Part shown: piece by piece, positions 36,371-53,000 of the stretch | How positions within the stretch are numbered: position 1 is the stretch's first letter | How the letters are laid out: every line of letters starts with the position of its first letter | Source of the DNA: Pholis gunnellus | Taxonomy: Eukaryota; Chordata; Actinopteri; Perciformes; Pholidae | Direction of reading: 5' to 3' | Length of the DNA: 64,000 nucleotides | Assembly: GCA_910591455.2 (NCBI GenBank) | Contig: OU342817.1 | Location: 16,357,915 to 16,421,914 of the forward strand | Translations under genes and position numbers: made by a program | The notes under the pieces: generated by a model | What the model saw: only the letters and a program-made list of their open reading frames with translations | Told to the model about the DNA's origin: nothing | The model's database searches: none

Positions 36371-39300
36371 TCAACAGCTCTGAACTAAGGTGCTGTAACT
36401 GCCGCCTTTTATGTCTGCAGCCGTTTCAGTCATGTCTTTAGGGTAGTGTATAATCGAGCCGATAACACCTGCAGGGAAATCAAACAGCACAGATTAGGAA
36501 AACAATTAAGAATAAAAAGATGCAGTAACATATTGAGCTGTGCGTGCTCACTCGACTTTTAATCCCTGTGTCACATGCTGACCTGACAATTGCAGTCATA
36601 ATAAAAGTGAGTCATACTGAACCGGTATCACAGACGGAATCAAAATGGATACAAGAAAAATGAAACGAACATGCCCATCCACAGGGTTTGTGGTTTTGAG
36701 TTCATTTAATATGTTGTATGTTAACTGAGAAGTCTACAGTGACTAAAGAGAAAACATAGGGATTGTTGTTTTTCTTACCTCCTGGGTGCCTCAAACCTAG
36801 GGAGAGAGTGTGAGAAAGACAAAGCACATGACTATGCTTTATATGTCCCTGTGAGCATGAGACTCCATACCAAAAATCATGTGACAGGAGAAGTTTCAAA
36901 ATGTAGCAGAGTATATGAGTGTATTTATGGAGGGAATAAGGTTTTAAATTAAAAAGCAGATGTAAAGATGAAATAGCTCGGGCTGTTTGCCGACAATATG
37001 CAGCACTCAAGACTGCATTCTGCTACATTTCGCTGCATCATGAAGGCTGCTTTGGAGTGTGTAGCTCTTCTTAAAAGGCTGTGAAACTTGTTTTATTATT
37101 ATTATCCAAATGGAAAGTGAAACTCAGGTATATGCACTCACCCTGCTTTTTGGTGAGGAGGAAGCTGATTGTGATAAGTCCTGCAAATGCCACGAGCATC
37201 AAGATTGGCATCAGAAACTGAGGCAAAGAAATCCCTGGAACTAGAAAAACAAATGCAATTGTAACCCGACTGCATGCCAACAAACTGGCCTCTGGAAATG
37301 GAAGGGGACTTCCGCAATCACAGGTACATTCACTTTCACTTAACCCTCTCATCTTGTAGCATATAAATGGGCCTCGTGCAGGAAGAAATATAGAAACAAA
37401 TTTCTTCTTATTTTTGTTTGTATCCACGATCTGTTCATATTTTGTTAGTACCCGTATATTTCTGGGATTCACCAATGTTTTCGTATTTTTGCTCTATTGT
37501 GGTCGAGAACACTGATTGAAATATAAGAAAAAAACAGTCCAACACAAGGAAACATACGGTTTGAAGTAGAGGAACATAAAAAGATAAAATGCATGAATAT
37601 CATATAATCAAATTTAGGTTATTTTATGTTTAAGAGTAAATATAATTATTATTAAATTTGTGGGCTAAACAAATTCTATTGGTCCAATGATCCCAACTAA
37701 GACCAACCCAAAAGCCTTGGATGATATTCTGGTGTTCAGCTGCTGAATAGCTGACATACTGCTCTTAGATGCTTTGGCCATCCAGGCCTTGATTTTCCTG
37801 TAAGGTCAGTCCTGACGCTCTGGAAAATCATGTTTACTTTGTTAACAGGACCTCAATTTCACTACTGCTGAAGTTCTTCTTCCTCTTACAGCCATTATTG
37901 GTGGCCTCTCTCCATTTCTTTAACATGTGCCAGAGTATTTGCACGACATCTGCCCTGTTACAGTGTTTAAGGGGCATCACCTACGCTAATAATGAACAAT
38001 CGGCCACCAAGTTAGGATCAAGTGGGATTCAATATTCAGCACACCTGAATATTAGCAGGTTTGGATGGCTAAGAACGTTTGGTGCAAATGGAGTCGACTT
38101 CTCTGTCTCTAAACAGCAAGTTAAGAGAAAATGTAAGATACATTTAAGAGAATGTAGCTCGATGAGGCCCATTGGGTCATATGACTTAGTCGTTTGGCAT
38201 CAGCTGCCTCCACCACCAGCGGCATTCAGGCTTTTTTTTTCCTTCGCAAAAATCAGTTTGTTTCTATTAATGCTACTACTTTTGGGCCCACAGCCCAACA
38301 CTGCAGTATCAACAATGTGGTTATTTCAAAAAGGACGTATATTGGGGGTAACATGCAGTCATTAGGTTTGAGACATTTTAACATCTGATGATGGTTACAA
38401 AATGCGCTCTCAAAAGCAAGTATGGATCCAAACCTGACTGCTCCTCTGAAAGCTTCAGCTCTCTCATCAGCTTGATGCACCGCTCCTGAAGGTGGGTCCT
38501 CTCCGTCTTTGTGCGCTGCTCTTCCTGTTCCCACACCGCTTTGAAAGCCAGCGCTTCTGGTACGTGGGCCGTCCACGTGTCGGTGTGGTCCAGAGTCAGA
38601 TAGACCTTCCCATCGTAGAACACACGGTCGGCCCAGTGCAGCTGAGTCCCCTCCAGTACGCATTCACGAGAACGAAGGACAGTGTGGTTTCCTAGGGAGG
38701 AAGATAAAGGCTGTTAACATACACAACACTGGAACTGAGGTGAGGTTTTGATTATGTCCATTTCTGCAGTCGTTATATTCACTACTAGTTCATGATGATT
38801 GTCTTACTCATGACTGAAGTCTGGTTGAAAGCGATAAGGGTTGGAAGGAGTGCATCAGCCGACATCATTTGGATGATGCTGTCAACTTCCTGGCTTTCGC
38901 CAGTAAGAGAGAGCCCATTGAGAAGGACCTGCTCCACAACCTGCTGAGCACCCACCACTCCCCGCTGCTGGATCTGCACTATGATGGTATCTAATGAGGG
39001 GCAACCAACATGCATACATTTAACAGCAAAAAACAAAAACAAAAGTAGAAGAAGGTGGACTCCAAATGTTACAGTAGGCTTTAAGTCCCCCGTGGGAACG
39101 TTTTCATGTAATGAAAGTGGAAGTAGTGCACACTGTGTCGCAGCTTCATTGTGTACACCTTTTACTTTTATCATTTAAGTTTTTGTTAACACTGTCAGAC
39201 TGGGGTTGATTTAACTCTGCGTTATTTTTGTATATATTATAGGGATATAGAGGTGGATGATATGTTAGAGCATCATTTTAATTTAGTCCAATACAACACC

Positions 39301-39755
39301 ATAACTCACTACTGCCTCATAAATAACCACAGAGCGAAACTAACACAAAGACCGAGCCCTACATTTCACGAAGACAGGATTTATTGCAAGGCTATTGTGT
39401 TGACAGTGCAGTTGTAAACCAAGTCAGCTGTGCAATAAACTTCTACCCTGCGAAAAGTAGAGGAGGAAAAGCGCAACTCGCTTGTATGAACAGCCAATCT
39501 ACTGTACGTTAGGCTGCCACGGGCAACGTTACGTGCTTGTGTGAAGGCTAACTGACCTAACGTTACATTACATTAACCGGTTTTGAGTTAACGATCCGTG
39601 TTTCAGGTTTGTGGGCAATTATGATGTATTAATGTGATCTATTAGCGACACAGGAAAGCAATACAATGCAAAGAGACAAGCCTCTTACCTACTGGAACAG
39701 GAACACTCAGTGATAAGTCGCATAACATTAGCACCAAAATGCCAAGTAAATGCAT
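36371..39755 (-). CDS. MHC class I-like membrane protein, EPCR-like
   Basis: Six exons on the minus strand (39755-39689, 38990-38808, 38691-38434, 37240-37142, 36796-36779, 36468-36371) give 240 residues. Exon 1 is a signal peptide (MHLLGILVLMLCDLSLS). Exon 2 (about 61 residues) would be an alpha-1 region, shorter than usual. Exon 3 is a clear MHC-I alpha-2 domain: NHTVLRSREC, FYDGKVYLTLD, DTWTA and WEQEEQRTKTERTHLQERC, with the Cys94-Cys155 pair. There is no Ig-like alpha-3 domain. Exon 4 is a membrane span (about 178-198). The tail contains YSTL, an endocytic YXX-hydrophobic motif. Signal, alpha-1, alpha-2 and membrane exons and a length of 240 match the endothelial protein C receptor (human PROCR, 238 residues, 4 exons). 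ULBP/RAET1-type proteins are the alternative. Two N-glycosylation sites (NQT, NHT) are seen. The ligand is unknown. Confidence 0.75.
36779..36796 (-). other. 18-base microexon of the MHC-I-like gene
   Basis: Exon 5 encodes only Gly-Leu-Arg-His-Pro-Gly between a good acceptor (CTCTCCCTAG) and donor (GAG|GTAAGA). It is phase-preserving, so it could be skipped without changing the frame. It belongs to the cytoplasmic tail just after the membrane span. Confidence 0.6.
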
Positions 39756-39970
39756 TTCTAGCGCTACTTGGTGACGATTTAAACCCCAGCTCGTTCAACC
39801 GTCAAAGGACAAAAGTCTCCAGAGTTATAAATAGACGGGATCGTTTTTAAGCCATTTACGTGTAGCCAGCGCGCTAATGACACATCCTAACCGAGAGACA
39901 AAACTTTTCACAGACGGTCACTGACAACAGCAGCAGCACGTCTCCTCTACTCTCCTCTCCTCTCGACTCT

Positions 39971-39982
39971 GGTTTCCCTTTC
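39971..39982 (-). promoter_or_regulatory. ISRE-like element upstream of the MHC-I-like gene
   Basis: On the minus strand the sequence is GAAAGGGAAACC, a full match to the interferon-stimulated response element core GAAANNGAAAC. It lies 216 bases before the start codon. Classical MHC class I promoters carry an ISRE in a similar place. A CTGATTGGTC block (40007-40016), like the NF-Y-bound Y box of MHC promoters but in reverse orientation, lies about 30 bases further upstream. Confidence 0.5.
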
Positions 39983-41995
39983 ATTAAATGCCCATCCGTC
40001 TCGCTCCTGATTGGTCAACCGCTAATGTAGCTGGCACGTAGATGGGAAGATTCTCTGCCCTCAGATACAGTTTATAAAGTTTGTTCTCCGGGACAGTGAG
40101 TACCTACAACAAACAAACAAGCACCTGAAGCCAGATATGACCATCCGAGGTGGCAAACGTAACCGATTTCCTAACAGGTGTTAATCAAGGCAACAAGGAG
40201 CCATTCATCATGGCAACAGATAAGGAAGAGCCCCCACAAGTTCATGGGTATGCTGTGTTGTCACCATAATTAAAGGTGGCACAAAAGGATAGATCATCAT
40301 AATATTGTTCTGCATGTGCCTCACAGGTCTACATGTCTTAAAGTATATCTGAAGAACTGGTCATATTTGAGGTCACTAATGTCTTTATTGTCCTTTATGG
40401 TATCCATTTTTAAACGAAGGCCTATGAATACAATAGTCATTTTATATATTTAGGAATGTATACCATACAGACCAAAAAAACATTCAGTTCTTGTTGTAAG
40501 TTAGTAAGTAAATCTAACTGTCTGCCTTGTCAATGATTCTGTGCAGCTTCCTAAAAATATTTAGCCGATGTTCTAGTTCAAATGCGAGCCTATATGCTGT
40601 CAATTATTGCTCATTTACAACTTTTAAACTGGACGTTATCCTGGATGATACAGTCTGTTGTTTTTATTTGTCTGATAATAAGGCACATTCTGTTCATCTC
40701 AATCTCCCAGTTTAATTTTAGGTCAAGTATGAATTCTGCGTTCCCGTTGTATATCATATCTTATGCGTCACATGAAAAGTTCAGGAAGAAATGATGCAGG
40801 AGCATAGTAATGACTAGATATGTTGTGTCAGTATCGGCATCGCCAGTATCTGTCTGTCTTCTACGTGTGTGGGCACATGTTATAATGTTATGTTATGTTA
40901 TGTCATGTTGTCACCAGACCTTTAAAATTGCCTCAATCTTTTGCAGGCGGATCTTAAAAATGGAAGGTATGCAGGTCAGATGGGAAGTGAAAGTATAAAC
41001 AGTCTGCTGTGAGAGTGCAGGAGACTTCACAGAGAGAGGGGACTGTAGTAGTCAGGCTGTTTCATGCTTCATGTAATCCAATATGGCGTGCTTTGCAGTA
41101 AAACAATAACTTACACCAACTTTGGTCGACCATACTTTAACAAGCTTGTGATCCTGCTTACTTTACATAGTGTTTCCCATGTCTCTTGAATGTGCTTATT
41201 TTTTTTTTGTGTTGTTCTTCCCACCATAGTCAGTTCTGACTCTGCATATATCTGCATCAAGAACTAAACAGGGATCCATTTAGAGTGTTTGTGTTGGAAA
41301 CAGTCAAATGTTATGCACTAATTAAATACTAAACACGGAGGCGAGCTACTGACTTTGGGTTTAACCTAGAAAACATCCAGTTGATAAGAAGGATTTTTAA
41401 GTTTTCTATTTTGTTTTCTTGTTGTTATTCTTGTTCTTGGTCTCGGTATTAATCAAGAAGTATACTCACAACCTTTAAAGAAGTAGTACCACAGTGTAAA
41501 AATATATGATAGCAAGTAAAACTATACCTTTTTGGACCTCACACCTCCCTTTTAGTTGTTTTTAACTTGAAAAAAGTATATACTATCACCAGACATGTCT
41601 GTGTCCAGTGAAATGAGGGGCTGAAGTGGGCGTAACCTTTTGTTGGGAGTGAAGCAAAGCTGCACAGGACACAGTGCCACCAATTGGTAAGTTTACTATG
41701 GCTTTTTAACATGTTTAAATTCAAATATATTATATAAAATGTATGAATGAATGTAAAGAAGTATATTTGATTGTCTAAAGACTTATTTTGTTTATATTTA
41801 TATACTAAAATTGTGTTGTTTTTTTGCCTCAGGGCAACATTGTGAAGTTACACCATTTATGTTCAGGCAATATCCTGCTGTAGGGTGGAGATGATAATTA
41901 TAACCATAGTTATTGCTTTTAGTTTATATACTGACAATTACAGAAATGGACACAGGGACATATTATGGGAGCAATCAGGCAGTTAGGGTTATAGT

Positions 41996-42060
41996 CATAA
42001 GATAAGATAAGATAAGATAAGATAAGATAATCCTTTAATAGTCCCGCAGTGGGGAAATTT
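41996..42060 (+). repeat. (GATAA)n tract joined to a conserved retroposon end
   Basis: Seven or so ATAAG/GATAA units run directly into TCCTTTAATAGTCCCGCAGT and GGGGAAATTT. This junction of a pentanucleotide tail with a conserved block is a recurring end of an interspersed repeat in fish genomes. I recognise the pattern but cannot name the family with certainty. Confidence 0.5.
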
Positions 42061-42610
42061 AGTCATAGTCAGCAGAGTAATGTGTGTGTGTGAGCGTGTG
42101 TGTGTGTGTGTATGTGTAGAGCTGTGTTTGTTTGCATGTGTGTCAGTGGATGAACAGGAAAATAAGGAAGTGTAGAGGTTCCACGCCTATCCTGGTAGAG
42201 AACACCCCACAATGCATTTTACAATGCTTACCCAGAACGTCAGGGTCTTTTCCAGATGTGACACGCACACACCACACACATACACACACACACGCACGTG
42301 TTACTCTGCTGACTGACCCCTAACCTCCTAATTGTGTCTCAAACAACCCTAACTGCCTGATCATGTCCGTTACGCTCATAACATGCTCCTGTGTCCATTT
42401 CTGTGATTATCAGTATATAGTAAAGTTAAAACAATGACTATGGTCACAATTATTACACACACAGACACACGCACACACATACACCACATTTGGATGTTGG
42501 TTTAAATGTTAATGTCAAAATAATACTTTTTCAAAATGCATGCTTGTTTTCCTTATTCTTCTTGTCAGATGTACTACACACCTTGGAGTTTCATTGCCCT
42601 TGTGGCACAT

Positions 42611-42672
42611 TGTTGCCCTGAGGCAACAAACCAAAATTTGGTTGGGGGGTGCAGGGGGGGGCGGGGGGGGGG
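42611..42672 (+). repeat. Two adjacent palindromes followed by a G-run
   Basis: A 7-base-stem hairpin (TGTTGCC-ctga-GGCAACA, 42611-42628) directly abuts a 15-base palindrome (AACCAAA-a-TTTGGTT, 42629-42643). This runs into about 30 bases that are nearly all G, able to form a G-quadruplex. Confidence 0.8.
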
Positions 42673-43285
42673 GCACATTTTATGACTAATATATTATTAG
42701 GGACCCCCAAGCTCCCCAAAAATGGGGTGACATGTTTTTTTATCCCCCAAAATAAAAAGTCATGCCATAGAGGGATGATATACAAAAGTCTTATCAGTAA
42801 AATAACGGAAAGTATAATTCCTCATCATGCAGAATAGACCATTGCACAGTAACATCGCTGTATATAATATATTATTGGACATTAACAAGTTTACAGCATT
42901 ATAGCCCTAGGTTGAGCTTCAACAGTTTAATTCATAACAATGGATCATATTCTAGTTATTGATCACATTTTGTTGAATGTAAATGATAATCTTCAATGCA
43001 ACTATAATTAAAGCTGTCAGATAAATCTAATGTAGTCAAAAGTGCATTTCTCTCTGAAATTAGGTGCCTCTGATTTCTATTTAAGTACAGAACTTGAAGA
43101 GAGGTAGGCCTATTTATTTATTTTACACCACTGCTGATTTAATGGTATTGTTTTCGTGAATTCACGGTACAATATGTACTCAATGTTAACAGTAAATGTG
43201 CGGCACCAGCGTCATCTAGTGTCTGACCGCAGCACGCGCCTCCACCGGATTGGCTGAGCAGTTGTCAGGACTGTTTACAAGAAAC

Positions 43286-47404
<4,119 letters not shown>

Positions 47405-49939
47405 ACCGCAGTGTAAAAATCCATCTGCCAGCTCCGCAGTGTTCTCCCTCACCACCCTGCGTGCCCTACCTCCAAAACAAACTCCATTTTGAAACACACT
47501 GGCCTCACTAGTTCATATAGTCACTCCGTACACAAACACACACAATCCCACATTCGCGCTCACTCAACATACATGTGTGCATGTATGCACTCATTCACAC
47601 CTTGATCTATGCTGTTGGGTGGAAGCTTATTTATTTCTTAAGCAGGGTATAAACTGTGAGAAGGATTTCAAAACGTACACCATGTCCATTTCCTCATTTC
47701 CTTTTCTTCTATTGGTTTGCATGTGAGATGAAGTGTGTGGAGACATATTTCCTCAATTGCCCATCAGGAAAATATGCTATGAGTCTTGTTTATTACATTG
47801 TTGAGGCTGCACTGCTATCATATGAGAGGAAAGAGTGGCATTCTTACTATTTAAGGGATTTTCTTTTGTGAGTTTATTCTTTTTGGTTGCACAAGGTACA
47901 CGGTGAGTAAATAAACAATTAAACACACGTACACATTAAAAGGGAAGACCCTAAGAAAAGATAATTAACATGTTCTAATCTTTAGAAAGAAGGAATTGCC
48001 AAACTTTACTCCCACAGAAACATCTAAAATGATGATTCATTTTTAATAAACTCATTGCTGAAGAAGGGCAAATCTTGATCTCTATGTCTCGTCCACATAT
48101 TTTACAGCCCATTCTCTGATTAATAAGAGTGACCTCTGCATTCAAACACAGCTCATGAGAATGTAAAGATCATTTAATGTGTCCATAAAGATGGTTCAGT
48201 TGTTTTTTACCTTGAATACATCACTGATTACAGCTTGTTTTCTGACTTTGGGGAAATTGTTCACATCTGTTCTGATATCAGTAAAATGTAGATTGTTTTT
48301 TAAGTGAATTTGCTTGGCAGGACTGGTCTCATATGTTGATAACTGGTGTAAGATAAATTACGTCTTGCTGTTAATTTTTTTTTTAATACATTTTGTGGTT
48401 TAAAGTTTTCAGATATTTAAAGACACTAAAGTACATATTCTATTCTTATTTGGCCTTAAGAGTAAATAGTCGTGTATATTTATTTAGCATTGGGATTCCT
48501 TGGATCAGGCACTGAGGTGAACACCTTGAACCAGAACGGAGTGACCTATCCTTATGGTCCCATGTATATATTGCTTGAGTGCACTTGATTTACTCCCAGG
48601 TTACAGTGAACAGGTGATGCATCTTTGATATGAGTAATAATTTCCCACCTCAGGACTAAAAGGTCACATTTGGACACATCCGATTACAATGCATTTCTGG
48701 GTTTACATGGAGAATGCCAAATTGAAGTGCTTTCTGTGCAACATAAGATACTGACCATTATCATCTAATTCCTTTCATCTGGGTCTAAAGTGCATCTTCA
48801 AACTGTTCATTTGGGCCGAGTTAATATTGTATCTCCCTTTGTAGGCAGGAACACAACAGCATAATATGCTGGTTTGTATTGTAGTTGTCTTTAGTTGACA
48901 ATGTGCTCTCTTTCAAAGGATTTGAAGTTATGATCATAGATTAAATTGTTTATGGTTATTCAATTTGACCATAACCCAACTGTAGAAGATTCATGAGCCC
49001 GTTATACATTATTGATGTGAACGTAATGTTATTATATATTTAGCTTCAAATAGAATTACCATTGGCCAGTGGGATTGGAAGTGTCACTTAGTGTTTTGAA
49101 TATAATTTGGACATCTCATGATTTAGAAAGTCAGTTCCATCATCACCTTCCCTTTGTAAAGTGAAATTCATTTTTTTTTCTTGTTAATGGCAGGCAGCAC
49201 AGCAGCTTTATTTGAGAACCGTGATAAATAGCTTGACCTTGATTGGTTACTGAATGAGCAATTGTTCTAATTGCTAGTAGCTGATTGTTGTTAGAACTGA
49301 GTCTTCAGTTTCTGGAGTTGGTTCATGCTGTTTTCAAACTGAATGTATTATGCAAATAATAAAATTACACGACTTAAAGAGAAAGTATGTAGTTTTAATT
49401 TTCGAGGTATACTATTTGTCATGACTGATACAGTCCTATTTTAATACTGATGAGTCAACTTGTCTTGATTTCAGTATCCTTTAAGACTTTCCTACGCAGC
49501 CGTTTATGTTAACATTATTTACAAAGAAGGTATAACAACAGTGATTCAAAAACATACTAGAAAACCCAGTGCAATTAAGTGTGTTTATAAAAGGTCACTT
49601 TAAAGTTCAATTTCGTTACAATTATTTCCTTTGCGTCCTTAATTAAGGTGCCAGTTCATGTAGATTTATGAATGTGAAATATTACAATGATCAGCAACTG
49701 AATGATAGGAATTCACTACATCCCACTAATCACAAGAAACATCACATAAGATCAATCTGCAAATATCACAAATCCCTACTGAGAAAACACTGCATGTGGA
49801 AAAACAACAAATGAAAAAGTGTTTTCCTATTTTAACAAAAACTGAAGGGAACCAACAGGATCTGCATACACATCTATGAATTACCCTGATTTTGTATTTT
49901 AAATAATTAAGAAAGTAAAATGCAATTTATGTTTACCGG
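47405..49939 (+). other. ppp1r7: ppp1r7 3' UTR and spacer to ubxn7
   Basis: AT-rich noncoding sequence with several AATAAA signals. The one at 49358-49363 is the last before the ubxn7 promoter and would give a 3' UTR of about 2 kb; earlier ones lie near 47911 and 48045. No further coding exon is visible. Confidence 0.55.
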
Positions 49940-49958
49940 ACTACATAACCCACAATGC
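49940..49958 (+). promoter_or_regulatory. ubxn7: ZNF143/Staf-type motif in the ubxn7 promoter
   Basis: ACTACATAACCCACAATGC fits the ZNF143 (Staf) binding-site pattern ACTACAnnnCCCAnnATGC. It is 104 bases before the ubxn7 start codon, within a CpG-rich stretch. A related motif precedes the nitrobindin gene at 8208. Confidence 0.6.
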
Positions 49959-50021
49959 AGAACAATCCGTTGGTGACGTGTGGGGCTCGCGCCGCGCCAG
50001 GCAGGCATCAAGCACGTCGTA

Positions 50022-50031
50022 GCGCATGCGC
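50022..50031 (+). promoter_or_regulatory. ubxn7: NRF1-type palindrome in the ubxn7 promoter
   Basis: GCGCATGCGC is the exact core palindrome bound by NRF1, a common activator of CpG-island promoters. It is 31 bases before the ATG, so it probably sits at or just after the transcription start. Confidence 0.65.
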
Positions 50032-50061
50032 GACATTTATGTTGTTGTTTGTGGCGGTAAG

Positions 50062-53000
50062 ATGGCGGCGCTCGGAGACACCTCAGCTCCGGAGGTGAAT
50101 GGGTTAATACAACAATTCACAGCAATAACAGGTAAAAATAACATTTTATTTAACGTTTGATGTATTAAGTAGGTTTTGGTTATCCAACTGGAATAGCTCC
50201 ATTGTCCAACAAACCAGGAAATGAGTGCGTGGTTTGAAAAACGGACGTTAAGTCTTCCCCTGGCCCCTACGCTGTCAATGCTTTGCAGAGGGGGGAAAAG
50301 CACAGCCAGTTATATGCTAAACTCAAGTGAAATGCTCCGAAAAGGACCGTAAAACCATCCGCTTTGAATATGATCTGTCACAACCACTTAAAAAAACCTA
50401 TTTTCTTTGTGGTGCTCGTAACTGACACTATCTTGCTCGTCTCGAGCTGATTTTCTGCTCCTTTTTCCATTGCATGTTGTTTGATAATGTGGAATGGACG
50501 TCGGCTGTGCAACATTTCCCTTCTTCATCAGCCAGGCTTTACGTTGTGTTACTCTTCCCCCTGACTGTGACGCTAACCACGCTCGCACGAGCTCACTGTC
50601 TCTCTCCGACCATTGTTTCAGAGGCTGTCAATAGTTTCTGTGTGCTTTTGACGCGATCGACTGTGTTTTATTTCGAAGTTATTTAAAAGAAAGCATACTC
50701 AGTTCGGGGGCTGCTGCTGCTGCTAGACCTGGAAAGTGAAACGGACATGCGCAGTGGACACGGAAAGATCAGTGTAGCCAAACGGTGCTGTTCACTTAAA
50801 AAAAGACTAAAGTTAACGCTCGGATCGAGTGTTTTCTCACATGCAGTGTATCGCCGTAGTTTTATTCATTATATTGATTCGTGATCTTAAGTGGTTTAAT
50901 CACACGTGTGGTGTTTTAGCAGCCTGTTCGTAGCCTACTAATAACGTAGCCCATGCTTGAGCTACAACACTGCCTACTCGTTCCCAAAGCATACCAAAGC
51001 CTTTGTTAACACCGGATGCATTTCTTTTCCGACGTTAACTTTCAGGCAGTCGTTTCGCTTTCATTCACTCCAGTACAGTGTTGCAGTCAACGTGCAAAGA
51101 CCTGCTGGTTATCCATCACAGTGAACATCATCACTGGCTTTTTTAGGAAGTTACACTGTTGTTGCATTTCACAGGACCCCGTTGTTGGAAAGCTTAATTT
51201 GTCATTTACACTAAAGGAGGACGTAGTTTTGACAACAAACAATACTAAACAACAGGAAGTTGTCATTGACGAGGGGTTTGACAGGCCTGTTTCAAATGTG
51301 TGCACTGTCACAAAAGAGTCGAATGAATGAAAACGTGTGGCCCTCAGAAGAGGCGAGCAATCAAGCGAAAACTGTTTCGCAGTATGTATGTGTGATGTGT
51401 ATTAAACAGGTGAAAATCTAAAGTATACATTAGTATGATACTTTGATTGGATTAATTCGATATGCTGATGTTTTCTATGTGGTATGCCATCGGTTTTGCT
51501 GTCTGGCTCATTTAGATCTTGCTTTGCAGATTTAAAGATGCATCATCGCTATAGATGTGTGCAGATAAGTAACAAGATATTGCAGCACAGATAAGACGTG
51601 TATGTAAACTGCCTTTTGTGGTCATTTAGAAACAGTTTGTCACCCGGTGAGCGCTGACTGCGTTCATCATGCAATCTGTAACCTCTGTCCGACGCCGTTT
51701 CAGGGGCCACGGAGAGCGTAGGACAACACATGTTGGAAGCATGCAACAACAACCTGGAGATGGCAGTGACCATGTTCCTGGACGGAGGCGGGATTGCAGA
51801 GGAGCCCAGCACCAGCTCCAGTTCAGCAGCTTCAAGCAGCAGAGCTCCCCCCTCAGAGTAGGCTGATATTTATCCTCACAAACTTCTCTCAGATACAAGT
51901 ACAACAAAGAATTAGTTTTTGCTACATTTTACTTTCTTAAAGATACAATCTCTGTTTTTTTTTGGATAGTGCTCCATATTTTTCTCTTAGTTTAGAGTTT
52001 GTTCTGATTAACGGTGGGCTGGGAGGAGAATTTGGGGTTCAGAGCACTGCTGTGATTTGTGTTGCTAACACAATTAGAGAGTGCTTCTTTATAACTTGTT
52101 TGATACCTGATGTTTTGCTTCTTAAAATAATACTGTATATATTACTTTATGTCTCAGTGAAGTACGAGCACCCATTCCCCAGAAGCAGGACATATTGGTG
52201 GAACCGGAACCATTGTTTGGAGGTATTGTACTTTTCTTATTCGACCTCATGCAAACAGATGTCAAACTCCTTTGTTGTTTCCGTCTGTGCTGTTTCAGTC
52301 AAACTGACTTTTGATGTGTCTGTTACACGCGCAGTGCCAAAGCGAAGAAGACCTGCTCGATCTATATTTGATGGTTTCCGAGACTTCCAAACAGAAACAA
52401 GTGAGTGAATTCAGTCTTTCCGAGCTTAAAGGACGCGGTCGGAAGTGAATGTGGTGTAGTTTAATACTCTGTCTGTCACTTTTCTCTCTCTCGCTCTCTC
52501 TCTCTCAACCTTTTTCACTGTGTCTGAACTTCTTGTAATGACTTTGAATGTTTTTCTTTTCCTAGTTCGCCAGGAACAGGAGCTGCGTAACGGTGGAACA
52601 GTGGATAAGAAACTGAGCACCCTGGCAGACCTTTTCCGTCCTCCCATTGAGCTCATGCACAAAGGCAGCTTTGAGACGGTGAGGAGTCGATCCCCGGACA
52701 CTTTAAACCACACCTCTTTATTCGGTTTGTGTGAACTTTCAGTGAAATTTCAGATGGTCGACTGTGTAGATCAACGGTGGGAAACCGGGTCTGCCTTGTG
52801 TGGAAGTTATTTTTGATGCGTGCATTTTCCCTCTCCGGTTGATACTCGCAGTATCTGTGAAATCAGCTGGTGTCATGTGATCATAGGATCTCATCCCACT
52901 AATGTAGATGGTAATGATTGTTCTCCATAAAGAAACACACGTGTACTTCATCAAGTTTATCATTTGTCCTCCATCAAGATGTAGCTTAACCTTCTGGTCT

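Larger units (their letters stand above)
39990..43285. other. Intergenic region before ppp1r7
   Basis: Mostly AT-rich and noncoding. It contains a possible orphan first exon at 40210, a (GATAA)n-tailed repeat (41996-42060), short CA/TG tracts around 42080-42300, and a hairpin plus G-run block (42611-42672). ppp1r7 is probably driven from the CpG-rich sequence just before 43286, where ATTGG (43249-43253) is a reverse CCAAT box. Confidence 0.45.

Noticed and set aside
39350..39480. Possible extra exon on the minus strand of the MHC-I-like gene, after TTTCGCAG
   Set aside because: In the phase set by exon 1 it hits a stop at once, and no donor follows in the open frame.
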